DNA from: Candidatus Bipolaricaulota bacterium
GTDB taxonomy: Bacteria > Bipolaricaulota > Bipolaricaulia > Bipolaricaulales > Bipolaricaulaceae
Reading direction: 5' to 3'
NCBI GenBank assembly: GCA_025060415.1
Contig: JANXBT010000002.1
Location: 310,001-374,000 of the forward strand
DNA: 64,000 nucleotides
The notes beneath the pieces were generated by a model. That model was not told the DNA's origin and did no database searches. It worked only from the letters and a program-made list of their open reading frames with translations. This document shows, piece after piece, positions 41,731 to 50,446 of this stretch. Made by a program: the position numbers and the translations under genes. Every line of letters begins with the position of its first letter. Within the stretch, counting starts at the first letter, position 1.

Positions 41731-42902
41731 ATCACCCCGAGCTGGCGGCCCACGCGGGCGAAGGCCTCCAGGGCGAAGTCCAGATCCTCTTTGGTGTGCA
41801 CGGCGGACACCATGACCCGGATGCGGGCCTTGCCCCGGGGCACGGTGGGGTAGGTGATGGCCTGGGCGAACACGCCCTCCTCAAAGAGCCTCTTGGAGAA
41901 CTCCCAGGCGGTGTGGGCCTCGCCGAGCATCACCGGGGTGATGGGGGTCTGGGACTGGCCGATATCGAACCCAAGCTCCGCCATCCTGGCCTTGAAGTAG
42001 CGCGTGTTCTCCCAGAGCTTTTGCACGCGCGCGTCGGAGCGCATGAGGATGTCCACGGCGGCGATGCAGGCGGCCACGTCCGCGGGGGTGGCGGCGCTGG
42101 AAAAGAGGAACGGGCGCCCCCGCTGGCGCAGGTACTCCACGATCTCCCGCTTCCCGGCCACGTAGCCCCCCATGACCCCGAAGGCCTTGGAGAGCGTGCC
42201 CACCTCGATGTCCACCCGCCCGTGCAGGCCGAAGTGGTCCACGATCCCCCGGCCGTGGGAACCCAACACCCCCTCGCCGTGGGCGTCGTCCACCATCACC
42301 AGGGCCTCGTAGCGCTCGGCGAGCTCCACGATCTCCGGCAGGGGGGCGAGGTCCCCGTCCATGGAGAACACCCCATCGGTGACGATGAGCTTCACCGGCG
42401 CGTTCTTCCGCTCCTCCAGGGCCTGGGCCAGGAAGTCCACGTCCCGGTGGGGGTAGATCACGCGCTCCGCCTTGGTGAGGCGGCAGCCGTCGATGATGGA
42501 GGCGTGGTTGAGCTCATCCGTGAAGATCACGGCGCCCGGGCCGGCGATGAGGGGGATGGTGGCCAGGTTGGCGCAGAACCCGGATTGGAAGGTCACGGCG
42601 TCCTCGCACCCCTTGAACTCCGCGAGCTTGCGCTCCAGCTCCCGGTGGAGGGCCAGGGTGCCGGCGATGGAGCGCACCGCGGCCGGGCCCACCCCGTAGG
42701 CCTCGATGGCCCGGATGGCCGCGGCCTTGAGCTCCGGGTCGTTGGCGAACCCCAGGTAGTTGTTGGAGCACATGTTGAGGACGCGCCGGCCGTCCACCAC
42801 GGTCCAGGCGTCCACGGCGCTCTCGATGGTGCGGATGAGGTTGTACAGCCCCTGGGCTTTGAGGGCCTCCAACTCCGCCACGATGAAGTCGTACTTGCCC
42901 AT
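41727..42902 (-). CDS. kbl: glycine C-acetyltransferase (2-amino-3-ketobutyrate CoA ligase)
   Basis: 391-aa PLP enzyme of the alpha-oxoamine synthase family that cleaves 2-amino-3-ketobutyrate with CoA to glycine and acetyl-CoA. PLP Lys239 lies in [26 protein letters not shown] and [11 protein letters not shown] are family motifs. AONS (BioF) and KBL are close relatives. Divergent pairing with a threonine dehydrogenase decides for Kbl. Own promoter 18 nt upstream, with a GGAGGGAGG ribosome site. Confidence 0.93.
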   Translation of the reverse strand: MGKYDFIVAELEALKAQGLYNLIRTIESAVDAWTVVDGRRVLNMCSNNYLGFANDPELKAAAIRAIEAYGVGPAAVRSIAGTLALHRELERKLAEFKGCEDAVTFQSGFCANLATIPLIAGPGAVIFTDELNHASIIDGCRLTKAERVIYPHRDVDFLAQALEERKNAPVKLIVTDGVFSMDGDLAPLPEIVELAERYEALVMVDDAHGEGVLGSHGRGIVDHFGLHGRVDIEVGTLSKAFGVMGGYVAGKREIVEYLRQRGRPFLFSSAATPADVAACIAAVDILMRSDARVQKLWENTRYFKARMAELGFDIGQSQTPITPVMLGEAHTAWEFSKRLFEEGVFAQAITYPTVPRGKARIRVMVSAVHTKEDLDFALEAFARVGRQLGVI

Positions 42903-42919
42903 CCTCCCTCCTCCCGGAA

Positions 42920-42948
42920 AAGGTACCCCAGGGGCCGTACCGGGGCAA
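42920..42948 (-). promoter_or_regulatory. kbl promoter
   Basis: On the minus strand TTGCCC (42948-42943), 17 nt, TACCTT (42925-42920). It is back-to-back with the tdh promoter 10 bp away, so one regulator could control both. Confidence 0.6.
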
Positions 42949-42958
42949 CTTTTCCCGT

Positions 42959-42987
42959 TTGCCTTCGCAAAAAGGGCGGGCTAGAAT
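42959..42987 (+). promoter_or_regulatory. tdh promoter
   Basis: TTGCCT (42959-42964), 17 nt, TAGAAT (42982-42987), giving a leader of about 10-12 nt with GGGGA before the ATG. Confidence 0.65.
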
Positions 42988-43005
42988 GCGCGCAGTGGGG
43001 AAAAT

Positions 43006-43962
43006 ATGACGAAAATCCTGGTGACGGGGGCGGCCGGTCAGATCGGATCGGAGCTCACGCAGGTGCTGCGGAGGGAGCACGGGGACGAAAACGTGGTGGC
43101 CACGGACATCAAACCCCCCCGCTTCCCCGGGGCCGAGGCCGGGCCCTGGGTCCCGCTGGACGTGACGGACCGGGCGCAAGTGGAGCGGGTCATCCAGGAG
43201 TTCGGGATCGCCGAGGTCTACCACCTGGCGGCCGTCCTCTCCGCCAGCGGGGAGCGCGATCCCGACCGGGCCTGGCGCGTGAACACCGAAGGCCTCTACA
43301 ACGTCCTGGAGGCGGCGCGCCGGCACGGGGTCCGGCGGATCTTCTGGCCCAGCTCCATCGCCGTGTTCGGCCCCAAAACCCCCAGGGTGAACACCCCCCA
43401 GGACACGATCCTCGCGCCCACCACCATGTACGGGATCACGAAGGTGGTGGGCGAGCTCCTGTGCGAGTACTACCACCGCCGCTACGGCCTGGACGTGCGG
43501 GGCCTGCGCTTCCCCGGGATCATCTCCAGCGCGACCCCGCCGGGCGGGGGGACCACGGATTACGCCGTGGAGATCTTCTACGCCGCGGTGCGGGGCGAGC
43601 CCTACACCTGCTTTGTGCGCCCCGACACCGTCCTCCCCATGATGTACATGCCCGACTGCCTGAAGGCCATCCGCCTGCTTATGGCCGCGGACCCCGCGCG
43701 CCTTCGCTACCGGATCTACAACGTCACCGGCCTCAGCTTCGCCGCGGAGGAGCTGGCGCGGGAGCTCCAGCGGCGGGTGCCGGGCTTTCGGGTGGAGTAC
43801 CGGCCCGACTTCCGCCAGGACATCGCGGACAGCTGGCCGCGCACGATCGACGACTCCGCCGCGCGGGAGGACTGGGGCTGGAAGCCGGACTACGACCTGC
43901 CGCGGATGGTGGAGGCCATGTTGGCCGCCTTGAGGGAACGGCGCGCGCGGGGGGAGCTTTAG
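43006..43962 (+). CDS. tdh: L-threonine 3-dehydrogenase, SDR (UDP-galactose epimerase-like) type
   Basis: 318-aa extended SDR that oxidises threonine to 2-amino-3-ketobutyrate with NAD. It has Rossmann motif VTGAAGQIGSEL and SSIAVFGP, catalytic Tyr142/Lys146 in MYGITK, and RFPGIIS followed by GGGTTDYAVEIF, characteristic of the short-chain TDH group (as in Flavobacterium and Thermoplasma) and not of zinc TDH. It is divergent from kbl. Its stop overlaps the ridA stop by 4 nt. Confidence 0.9.
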   Translation: MTKILVTGAAGQIGSELTQVLRREHGDENVVATDIKPPRFPGAEAGPWVPLDVTDRAQVERVIQEFGIAEVYHLAAVLSASGERDPDRAWRVNTEGLYNVLEAARRHGVRRIFWPSSIAVFGPKTPRVNTPQDTILAPTTMYGITKVVGELLCEYYHRRYGLDVRGLRFPGIISSATPPGGGTTDYAVEIFYAAVRGEPYTCFVRPDTVLPMMYMPDCLKAIRLLMAADPARLRYRIYNVTGLSFAAEELARELQRRVPGFRVEYRPDFRQDIADSWPRTIDDSAAREDWGWKPDYDLPRMVEAMLAALRERRARGEL

Positions 43963-44327
43963 CGCGGGGGCAGGTAGGCCACGGCTTCGATCTCGATGCG
44001 GGCCCCCCTGGGGAGGGCGGCCACGCCCACGCAGGCCCGGGCCGGCGGCTCCGCCGGGAAGTACGCGGCGTAGGCCCGGTTCACGGCCTCCAGGTCCCGC
44101 ATGTCCACGAGGTAGATGGTGACCTTGACCAGGTCCTCGAGGGTGCCGCCGGCGGCGGCCAGGATCTCGCGGATCTGCTCGAGGCACCGCTGGGTTTGGA
44201 CCTCGATGGGCCCCTGGGGGTCGCGGGGGATTTGGCCGGAGATGAAAAGAAAATCCCCGGCGCGCACGGCCGGGGAGTAGGGGCCGACGACGGGGACCCC
44301 GGGAGGGGTGAGGGCGCGCCGGCTCAT
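43959..44327 (-). CDS. ridA: RidA-family 2-iminobutanoate/2-iminopropanoate deaminase
   Basis: 122 aa with GPYSPAVRAGDFLFISGQIP, the substrate Arg in PARACVGVAALPRGARIEIEA, and VKVTIYLVDM. It hydrolyses reactive enamine/imine intermediates from threonine or serine dehydration. It starts by ATGA overlap with rplQ, so it is the last gene of the ribosomal superoperon and translationally coupled to it. Its tail abuts tdh, another threonine-related gene. Confidence 0.92.
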   Translation of the reverse strand: MSRRALTPPGVPVVGPYSPAVRAGDFLFISGQIPRDPQGPIEVQTQRCLEQIREILAAAGGTLEDLVKVTIYLVDMRDLEAVNRAYAAYFPAEPPARACVGVAALPRGARIEIEAVAYLPPR

Positions 44328-44674
44328 ACCCAGGTGAGGCGGGCCATCTCCGCCCCGTCCCCCCGGCGGGGCCCCAGCTTCAGGATCCGGGTGTAGCCGC
44401 CCTCCCGATCCTTGTACTTCGGCCCGATCTCGGCGAACAGCTTCTCCGTGGCCTGCTTGTCCCGCAACACGGCGAAGGCCATGCGCCGGTGGGCCTGGGT
44501 GTCCTCCTTGGCCCAGGTGACGAGGCGCTCCACCAGGCGCTGGGTGGCCTTGGCCCGGGCGGGCGTGGTGTCGATCTTCCCGTGCAGGATGAGGTCGCGG
44601 GCCTGGCCGGCCAGGACCAGGCGGCGGCGGTCCGCCTTCATCGAGAGCTTGAGGACCTTCTTGCGGTGCCGCAT
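44324..44674 (-). CDS. rplQ: 50S ribosomal protein L17
   Basis: 116-aa bL17, MRHRKKVLKLSMKADRRRLV, with TTPARAKATQRLVERLVTWA and ending GDGAEMARLTWV. TGATG junction with rpoA upstream. Last ribosomal protein gene of the alpha cluster. Confidence 0.96.
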   Translation of the reverse strand: MRHRKKVLKLSMKADRRRLVLAGQARDLILHGKIDTTPARAKATQRLVERLVTWAKEDTQAHRRMAFAVLRDKQATEKLFAEIGPKYKDREGGYTRILKLGPRRGDGAEMARLTWV

Positions 44675-45597
44675 CAGCCCTCCTTTTCGGAGCGCAGGCG
44701 ATGGCCCAGTTCCTGCAGGCGCTGCTCCAGCTTGGCCAGCGTCTTCTCCCCAAGCCCGTGGATGTCGGCAATCTCCTCGCGGGTGCGAGCGAGGAGGTCG
44801 CCCAGGGTGACGATGCCCGCCTCCCGGAGGAGGTTGCAGGCGCGGATTTCAAACCCAAGCTCCGTCAGGGGCCGATCGTATTCGCTGGGGGTTGGGGCCG
44901 GGGCCGCCGCGGGGGCCTCCACCCCCTCCAGGAGGGCGAGGTGCCGCCGGAGGATGGACACGGCCTCGCGCACGGCCTCGCGGGGGCTGAGGGCCCCATT
45001 GGTCCAAACCTCGAGGACGAGCCGCTCGTAGCCGGAGCGGCCGCCCACCCGCGTCTCCTCCACCACAAAGTTCACCTTCTCCACGGGGGAGAAGTCCGCG
45101 TCCACGGGGATGAGGCCCAAGGGGGCGTCCTCGCGCTTGTTCTCCTCGGCGGGCCGGAACCCCCGCCCCACCTCCACCTCCATCTCGATCTCCAGGCGCG
45201 CGCCCTCCTCCACCGTGGCGATGTAGTGGTCGGGGTTGACGATGGTGAGGCCCGCGGGGACCTGGATGTCCGCGGCCACCACCTCTTTGGGGCCGGCAAC
45301 GTTCAGGTACATGCGGTGCAGCGCAGCGTCCTCCGCGCGGATCGCCAAGCCCTTGAGGTTCAGGATGATGGTGAGGATGTCCTCCCGCACCCCTTCGATC
45401 ACGTCGTATTCGTGGTACTTGCCGGGGATGTAGATGCGGACCACGGCCGCCCCGGGGATGGAGGAGAGGAGGACCCGGCGCAGGGCGTTGCCCAACGTGG
45501 TGGCGTAGCCCCGCTCCAACGGAGCCACCACCAACCGGCCGTAGCGGTCGGTGTGCTCCACCCAGCTCGCCGTCTCCGGAAAGAGGAAGTCGGCCAT
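44674..45597 (-). CDS. rpoA: RNA polymerase alpha subunit
   Basis: 307 aa from ATG 45597 (MADFLFPETA). The N-terminal dimerisation domain contains ERGYATTLGNALRRVLLSSI. A Pro/Ala linker (APAAAPAPTPS) leads to the C-terminal domain with the 265-like region ACNLLREAGIVTLGDLL and HGLGEKTLAKLEQRL. Assembles beta and beta' and contacts UP elements and activators. 2 nt downstream of rpsD. Confidence 0.96.
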   Translation of the reverse strand: MADFLFPETASWVEHTDRYGRLVVAPLERGYATTLGNALRRVLLSSIPGAAVVRIYIPGKYHEYDVIEGVREDILTIILNLKGLAIRAEDAALHRMYLNVAGPKEVVAADIQVPAGLTIVNPDHYIATVEEGARLEIEMEVEVGRGFRPAEENKREDAPLGLIPVDADFSPVEKVNFVVEETRVGGRSGYERLVLEVWTNGALSPREAVREAVSILRRHLALLEGVEAPAAAPAPTPSEYDRPLTELGFEIRACNLLREAGIVTLGDLLARTREEIADIHGLGEKTLAKLEQRLQELGHRLRSEKEG

Positions 45598-45599
45598 CG

Positions 45600-46223
45600 C
45601 TAGCGGGAGTAGTACTCCACGATGAGGCTCGTGTCCACGGCGTGCTCGAGCTCGTCCAGGGTGGGCTCGGCGCTCACCTGCACCCGCAGGCCCTCGAGGT
45701 CCCGGGTGAGCCATTTGGGCACGGGGCGCCGCTGGGCGATCTCCCGGATCATGGGCTTCAGCTTCTCCTTGGACTGGGGCTTGACCTCGACGATGTCCCC
45801 CTCCTCCACGAGGTAGGAGGGGATGTTGGTCACCCGGCCGTTGACGAGGAAGTGGCCGTGGGACACGAGCTGGCGGGCCTGGGCCCGGGAGACGGCGAAG
45901 CCCGCGCGGTACACCACGTTATCGAGCCGCCGCTCCAGGAACTTCAGCAGGGCCTCGCCCGTGACGCCCTTGAACTCCTTGGCCCACTCCACGTACCGGC
46001 GGAACTGCTCCTCCCGCACGCCGTAGATCCTCTTGAGCTTCTGCTTTTCCCGCAGGCGCAGGGCGTAGAGGGTCAGGCGCCGGCGGAACCGGCCGTGCTG
46101 GCCGGGGAGGGTGGGCCGCCGCTGCAGCGCGCACTTGGGGGAGTAGCAGCGGTCCCCGCGCAAAAAGAGCTTCACCCCCTCGCGCCGACAAAGCCTGCAT
46201 TTTGGCCCGATGTACTTGCCCAT
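45600..46223 (-). CDS. rpsD: 30S ribosomal protein S4, zinc-binding form
   Basis: 207-aa uS4. CRLCRREG and CYSPKC near the N-terminus form a four-Cys zinc site lost in E. coli S4. The S4 RNA-binding domain (RLDNVVYRAGFAVSRAQARQ) is intact. GGAGGAG precedes ATG 46223. An in-frame extension upstream lies inside rpsK and is rejected. Confidence 0.96.
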   Translation of the reverse strand: MGKYIGPKCRLCRREGVKLFLRGDRCYSPKCALQRRPTLPGQHGRFRRRLTLYALRLREKQKLKRIYGVREEQFRRYVEWAKEFKGVTGEALLKFLERRLDNVVYRAGFAVSRAQARQLVSHGHFLVNGRVTNIPSYLVEEGDIVEVKPQSKEKLKPMIREIAQRRPVPKWLTRDLEGLRVQVSAEPTLDELEHAVDTSLIVEYYSR

Positions 46224-46231
46224 CGCTCCTC

Positions 46232-46588
46232 CTAGCTGTGGGGGGTGGGGGTGACGTTCTTCACTTCCTCCACCTGGATGCCCGCGGCCCGCAGGGTTTG
46301 GATCACCGGCTGGCGCCCGGGCCCCGCCCCGTTCACCGTCACGACCACGGAACGGATGCCCATCTCCTTCATCTGGCGCACCAGCGCCTGGCACGCCAAT
46401 TGGGCGGCGTAGGGCGTGCCCTTGCGGGAGCCCGTGAACCCGACCGTCCCCCCGGACTGCCAGGCCAGGGTGTTGCCCTCCAGGTCGGTGAGGGTGAGGA
46501 TGGTGTTGTTGAAGGTGGAGTGGATGTGGACCCTGGCGCGCTCAAGGCGCACGCTCTTCTTCTTGCGGGTCTGGGCCTGGGGGCTCAT
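46232..46588 (-). CDS. rpsK: 30S ribosomal protein S11, C-terminal tail missing
   Basis: 118-aa uS11 with VHIHSTFNNTILTLTD, SRKGTPYAAQLA and GPGRQPVIQTL. It ends VKNVTPTPHS at a TAG, where uS11 normally continues with about a dozen more residues (N-G-C-R-P-P-K/R-rich). The rpsD ribosome site follows the stop directly, so no frameshifted remnant of the tail exists. Confidence 0.93.
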   Translation of the reverse strand: MSPQAQTRKKKSVRLERARVHIHSTFNNTILTLTDLEGNTLAWQSGGTVGFTGSRKGTPYAAQLACQALVRQMKEMGIRSVVVTVNGAGPGRQPVIQTLRAAGIQVEEVKNVTPTPHS

Positions 46589-46591
46589 CCC

Positions 46592-46981
46592 TCACTCCTT
46601 GGCCTTTTCCTTCTTGCGGCTGCGCCGGCCGGCCTTGTCCGGCCGCGGCCCCTTCCAGGTGCGGGCGTTGGTGCGGGTGCGCTGGCCGCGCACGGGCAGC
46701 CCCACCTTGTGCCGCAGGCCGCGGTAGCAGCCGATGTCGATGAGCCGCTGGATGTTGGCCCGCACCTGGCGGCGCAGGTCCCCCTCCACCGGATAGGACT
46801 CCACCTCCTGGCGCAGGGCCGCCACCTGCTCCTCCGTAAGGTCCATCACCCGCGTGGCCGGGTCGATCCCCGTCTTCTGCAGGATCTTCTTCGCCAGGGA
46901 CGGGCCGATCCCATAGATGTAGGTCAGGGCCACATCGATCCGCTTCTTCGCCGGAAGGTTAACGCCCGCGATCCGCGCCAT
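46592..46981 (-). CDS. rpsM: 30S ribosomal protein S13
   Basis: 129-aa uS13: [20 protein letters not shown] with the [11 protein letters not shown] turn, [18 protein letters not shown], and a long basic tail ([11 protein letters not shown]). It bridges to the 50S and contacts tRNA. 3 nt from both neighbours. Confidence 0.96.
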   Translation of the reverse strand: MARIAGVNLPAKKRIDVALTYIYGIGPSLAKKILQKTGIDPATRVMDLTEEQVAALRQEVESYPVEGDLRRQVRANIQRLIDIGCYRGLRHKVGLPVRGQRTRTNARTWKGPRPDKAGRRSRKKEKAKE

Positions 46982-46984
46982 GGC

Positions 46985-47098
46985 TCACCCCTGCCGCTGT
47001 TTGTGCTTGGGATTGCGGCAGATCACCCACAGGCGCCCCTTGCGCCGCAAGACTTGGCACTTCTCACAGATCCGCTTGACGGAGCTGCGCACCTTCAT
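46985..47098 (-). CDS. rpmJ: 50S ribosomal protein L36, zinc-binding form
   Basis: 37 aa, [19 protein letters not shown]. Zinc ligands are CEKC, a third Cys in VICRNPKH and the His. AGGGAGGG precedes ATG 47098. Confidence 0.95.
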   Translation of the reverse strand: MKVRSSVKRICEKCQVLRRKGRLWVICRNPKHKQRQG

Positions 47099-47109
47099 GC
47101 CCTCCCTCC

Positions 47110-47328
47110 CTAGCTCTCGCGGTACACGATCCGGCCGCGGGTGAGGTCGTAGGGGGAGAACTCGCACACCACCTTGTCCCCCACCACCACACGGATGAAG
47201 TTCTTCCGCATCTTCCCGGAGGTCACACAGATCGCGGTGTGCCCCGTCTCCAGCCGGACGCGGTACATGCAGTCCGGCAGGACCTCGATCACCTCACCCC
47301 GCGCCCGTATCAGCTCCTTTTTGCCCAA
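47110..47328 (-). CDS. infA: translation initiation factor IF-1
   Basis: 72 aa, exactly the E. coli length, from TTG 47328 with GGAGGAG 2-8 nt upstream. S1/OB fold with [36 protein letters not shown] and [14 protein letters not shown]. Its start overlaps the map 3' end by 19 nt. Confidence 0.95.
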   Translation of the reverse strand: MGKKELIRARGEVIEVLPDCMYRVRLETGHTAICVTSGKMRKNFIRVVVGDKVVCEFSPYDLTRGRIVYRES

Positions 47329-48089
47329 ATCTCCTCCCCCACCCAACCGGTCAACACCCACGGCCCCTCCGGGGTCAGGGCCACCATCTCCTCGAAGTGG
47401 GCGGCCAGGGCCCCGCTCCCGGTGACCGCGGTCCACCCGTCCGGCAGAATCCGGACAGGCAAATCGTCGCCCTTGAGCATGGGCTCCGGGCACAGCACCA
47501 TGCCCTCCCGCAGGACCGGCCCGAACCCCGGCGGACCGAAGTTCGGGATCTGGGGATCCTCGTGGAGGGCCCGGCCGATCCCGTGCCCCACGAACTCCTT
47601 CACCGGATAGAAACCGAACCTCCGCGCCGTGGACTCGATGGCGTAGGAGAGGTCCGAGACGTGCGCGCCGATCTTAGCGGCCTCAAGGGCGGCCCGCAAG
47701 GCGGCGAGCGTGGCCCGCACCAAAGCCTGGGCCTCCGGCCCCACCTGCCCCACGCCCACCGTCACCGCGGCGTCCGCGTAGTACCCACCCCGCCGCAGCC
47801 CCAGGTCCAGGGAAATCACATCCCCCTCCCGCAGCACCCGGCGGAAGGAGGGGATCCCGTGCACCACCTCCGCGTTCACGGAACAGCAGAGGGTGGCGGG
47901 GTAGCCCTGGTAGCCCTTGAAGGCCGGGGCGGCGCCGGCGGCGCGGATCCACCGCTCCGCCAGGCGATCCAATTCGCCGGTGGTAATTCCGGGCTCCACC
48001 CGCGCCGCCAAATCCAGGAGGATTTCCCGCAGAAGGCGGGCGTTCTCCGCCACCACCTCCAGCTCCCGTTCGGTCTTGAGGGCGATCAT
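47310..48089 (-). CDS. map: methionine aminopeptidase, type I
   Basis: 259 aa. Metal ligands visible in order: Asp in ISLDLG, Asp in YYADAAVT, His in FVGHGIGR, Glu in CPEPML, Glu in HFEEMVALT. CCSVNAEVVHGIP contains the substrate His. ATGA overlap with adk. Removes initiator Met from nascent proteins. Confidence 0.95.
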   Translation of the reverse strand: MIALKTERELEVVAENARLLREILLDLAARVEPGITTGELDRLAERWIRAAGAAPAFKGYQGYPATLCCSVNAEVVHGIPSFRRVLREGDVISLDLGLRRGGYYADAAVTVGVGQVGPEAQALVRATLAALRAALEAAKIGAHVSDLSYAIESTARRFGFYPVKEFVGHGIGRALHEDPQIPNFGPPGFGPVLREGMVLCPEPMLKGDDLPVRILPDGWTAVTGSGALAAHFEEMVALTPEGPWVLTGWVGEEIWAKRS

Positions 48090-48706
48090 CGCAGGATCTG
48101 GGCCACGGCCTGGAAGACCTCCTCGGGAGAGCGGTCGGCCGGCACGCGCCGGAGCAGCCCCCGCTGGGCGTAGTAGGCCACGAGGGGGGCGGAGTCCCGC
48201 ATGTACACCTCGAACCGGCGGGCCACCACCTCGGGCCTATCGTCCTCCCGCTGCACGAGGGGGCCGCCGCAGCGGTCGCACCTCCCCGGCTCCCGGGGCG
48301 GCTGGGTCACGAGGTTGTACACGGCCCCGCAGGCCCCGCACACCCGACGGCTCGACAGCCGCCGCACCACCTCCTCCTGCCCGATCTCCAGGAACACCAC
48401 CACATCCACGGAGGTGAAGCGCTCCAGCCCCTCGGCCTGGGCCACGGTGCGGGGGAAGCCGTCGAAGAGGACCCCCTTCCGGGCGTCCACCCTCTGCCGC
48501 ACCAGGGCGAGGATGACCTCGTCGGGGACGAGCTCGCCCCGGGCCATGTAGCCGTGGGCCAGCTGGCCCAGGGGGGTGCCCTTGGCCACCTCCTCCCGCA
48601 GCATGTCCCCCGTGGAGACGTGCAGGAAACCGAACGCCTGGACGAGGCGGCTGGCGAGCGTGCCCTTTCCTGCGCCCGGCGGCCCAAGGAGGACGACGTT
48701 CTTCAT
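48086..48706 (-). CDS. adk: adenylate kinase, zinc-containing LID
   Basis: 206 aa. P-loop GPPGAGKGT (residues 8-16), DGFPRTVAQA, and a LID with four cysteines (CGACG ... CDRCGG), the structural zinc type common in thermophiles and Gram-positives. ATG 48706 overlaps the secY stop. Confidence 0.96.
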   Translation of the reverse strand: MKNVVLLGPPGAGKGTLASRLVQAFGFLHVSTGDMLREEVAKGTPLGQLAHGYMARGELVPDEVILALVRQRVDARKGVLFDGFPRTVAQAEGLERFTSVDVVVFLEIGQEEVVRRLSSRRVCGACGAVYNLVTQPPREPGRCDRCGGPLVQREDDRPEVVARRFEVYMRDSAPLVAYYAQRGLLRRVPADRSPEEVFQAVAQILR

Positions 48707-49992
48707 CCCCGCCTCCCCAGGAAGCGCGCCCCCTTGATGAGGGACTCGTACTGGCGCATGACGAGGTGGGCCTCGATCTGCAGGATCGTATCGATGCCCA
48801 CGCCCACGAGGATGAGGAGGGAGGTGCCGCCCAGCCAGAACCCCCGGATGCCGGAGGCCGCGCGGAAGATGAAGGGCAGCACCGCAATCCCCGCGAGGAA
48901 GAGCGCGCCCACGAGGTTGAGGCGGTTCACGATCTCCCGCAGGTACTGGGCGGTGGAGGCCCCCGGCCGCACCCCTGGCACGAACCCCCCCGCCTCCCGC
49001 AAGTTCTTCGCGATCTCCTCGGGATCGAACACGAGCGAGGCGTAGAAGTAGGTGAAGAAGATGGTGAGAGCCACGTAGGCCAGGAGGTAGGCGAGGCTTC
49101 CGGGCTCCACGTAGTTCTGGAGCCAGCGAAGCTGGGGCACCCAGGCCGCGATGGAGCTGGGGAGGCTGAGGATGGCGGAGGCGAAGATGATGGGGATGAC
49201 CCCGCCCAGGTTCACCCGCAGGGGGAGGTAGGTGGAGTGCCCGCCGTACACGCGGCGCCCCGTGGTGCGCTTGGCGTACTGGACGAGGATCTTGCGCTGG
49301 CCCTGCTGCATGACCACCGTGAGGGCCACCACGGCCACGAACACCACCACCAGGCCCAGGGCCCACAGGGGGTGCACGGTGCCCGTGGAGATCTCGATGT
49401 AGGTGGCCTGGATCTCCGCGGGGAGGCGGGCCACGATCCCCGCCATGATCAGCATGGAGATCCCGTTCCCGATGCCGTTTTCGGTGATGCGCTCGCCGAT
49501 CCACATGAGGAAGATGCTTCCCGCGGTGAGGGCCACCAGGGAGATGAGGAAGAACTGGAACGTACGGTCCGCCAGGCCGTAGGAGATGGCCATGTAGCTC
49601 ATGGCATAGGCCTGGAGGAGGGCCATGAACACCGTGCCCCAGCGCGTGTACTGGGTGAGCTTTTTCCGGCCCTCCCGCCCCTCCTCCTGGAGCTTCTTGA
49701 GGGCCGGCACCACGGGGATGAGGAGGGACAGGATGATGGAGACGTTGATGTAGGGGATGACGCCCAGGGCGAACAAGGAGAAGTTCTCCAGGCCCCCGCC
49801 GGTGAAGAGGTTCAGGAACTGGAGGAGCCCGGTGCCGAAGGCCTCCCTCAGGATCTGCCCCAAGGCCTCGGTCTTGATCCCCGGCACCGGGATGTGCACG
49901 CCGATCCGGTAGACCAGGAGCATCCCCAGGGTGTAGAGGATGCGTTTGCGCAGCTCCTCCACGAGGAAGACCTGCTGGAGGCGGCTAAGCAC
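48703..49992 (-). CDS. secY: preprotein translocase subunit SecY
   Basis: 429 aa, ten predicted membrane helices. GVIPYINVSIILSLLIPVVP is the plug/TM2 region; RRVYGGHSTYLPLRVNLGGVIPIIF is the conserved C-terminal half. GTG 49992 is chosen because AGGAGG lies 6 nt upstream; an in-frame TTG two codons earlier directly abuts the ribosome site. Overlaps rplO by 8 nt. Confidence 0.95.
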   Translation of the reverse strand: MLSRLQQVFLVEELRKRILYTLGMLLVYRIGVHIPVPGIKTEALGQILREAFGTGLLQFLNLFTGGGLENFSLFALGVIPYINVSIILSLLIPVVPALKKLQEEGREGRKKLTQYTRWGTVFMALLQAYAMSYMAISYGLADRTFQFFLISLVALTAGSIFLMWIGERITENGIGNGISMLIMAGIVARLPAEIQATYIEISTGTVHPLWALGLVVVFVAVVALTVVMQQGQRKILVQYAKRTTGRRVYGGHSTYLPLRVNLGGVIPIIFASAILSLPSSIAAWVPQLRWLQNYVEPGSLAYLLAYVALTIFFTYFYASLVFDPEEIAKNLREAGGFVPGVRPGASTAQYLREIVNRLNLVGALFLAGIAVLPFIFRAASGIRGFWLGGTSLLILVGVGIDTILQIEAHLVMRQYESLIKGARFLGRRG

Positions 49993-50446
49993 CGGCAACC
50001 TCCTCGGCCCGGCCGCCCGCGGCCTCGATCTTCTGCTTGGCCGCGCGGCTGAACTTGTGGGCCCGCACGACCAGGGGCTTGGTGAGCGTGCCCTCGCCCA
50101 AGACCTTCAGGCCGTCCTTGGGGTCCTTCACCAGCCCCTTCGCCATGAGCTTCTCCAGGGTGACCTCCTCGCCTGGGGCGAAGTGCTTCTCCAGGAGGCC
50201 CACGTTGACGATGGCGTACTCCGTGGCCAGGGGGTTATGGAAGCCGCGCTTGGGGAAGCGCATCCAAAGCGGGGTTTGTCCGCCCTCGAATCCGGGGCGC
50301 ATGCGCACCCCGGAGCGGGCGCCCTGGCCCTTCGTGCCCCGGCCGGACTCGTGCCCGCCGTGGCCGGAGCTGTGGCCCCGCCCCACCCGCTTGGGCCGAT
50401 GCTTGGCCCCCGGCTGCGGCCGCAGATCATCCAGGTCCAGCACCAT
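49985..50446 (-). CDS. rplO: 50S ribosomal protein L15
   Basis: 153-aa uL15: basic glycine-rich N-terminus (RVGRGHSSGHGGHESGRGTK), then FEGGQTPLWMRFPKRGF. It overlaps rpsE directly; the rpmD (L30) gene normally in between is absent. Confidence 0.95.
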   Translation of the reverse strand: MVLDLDDLRPQPGAKHRPKRVGRGHSSGHGGHESGRGTKGQGARSGVRMRPGFEGGQTPLWMRFPKRGFHNPLATEYAIVNVGLLEKHFAPGEEVTLEKLMAKGLVKDPKDGLKVLGEGTLTKPLVVRAHKFSRAAKQKIEAAGGRAEEVAGA

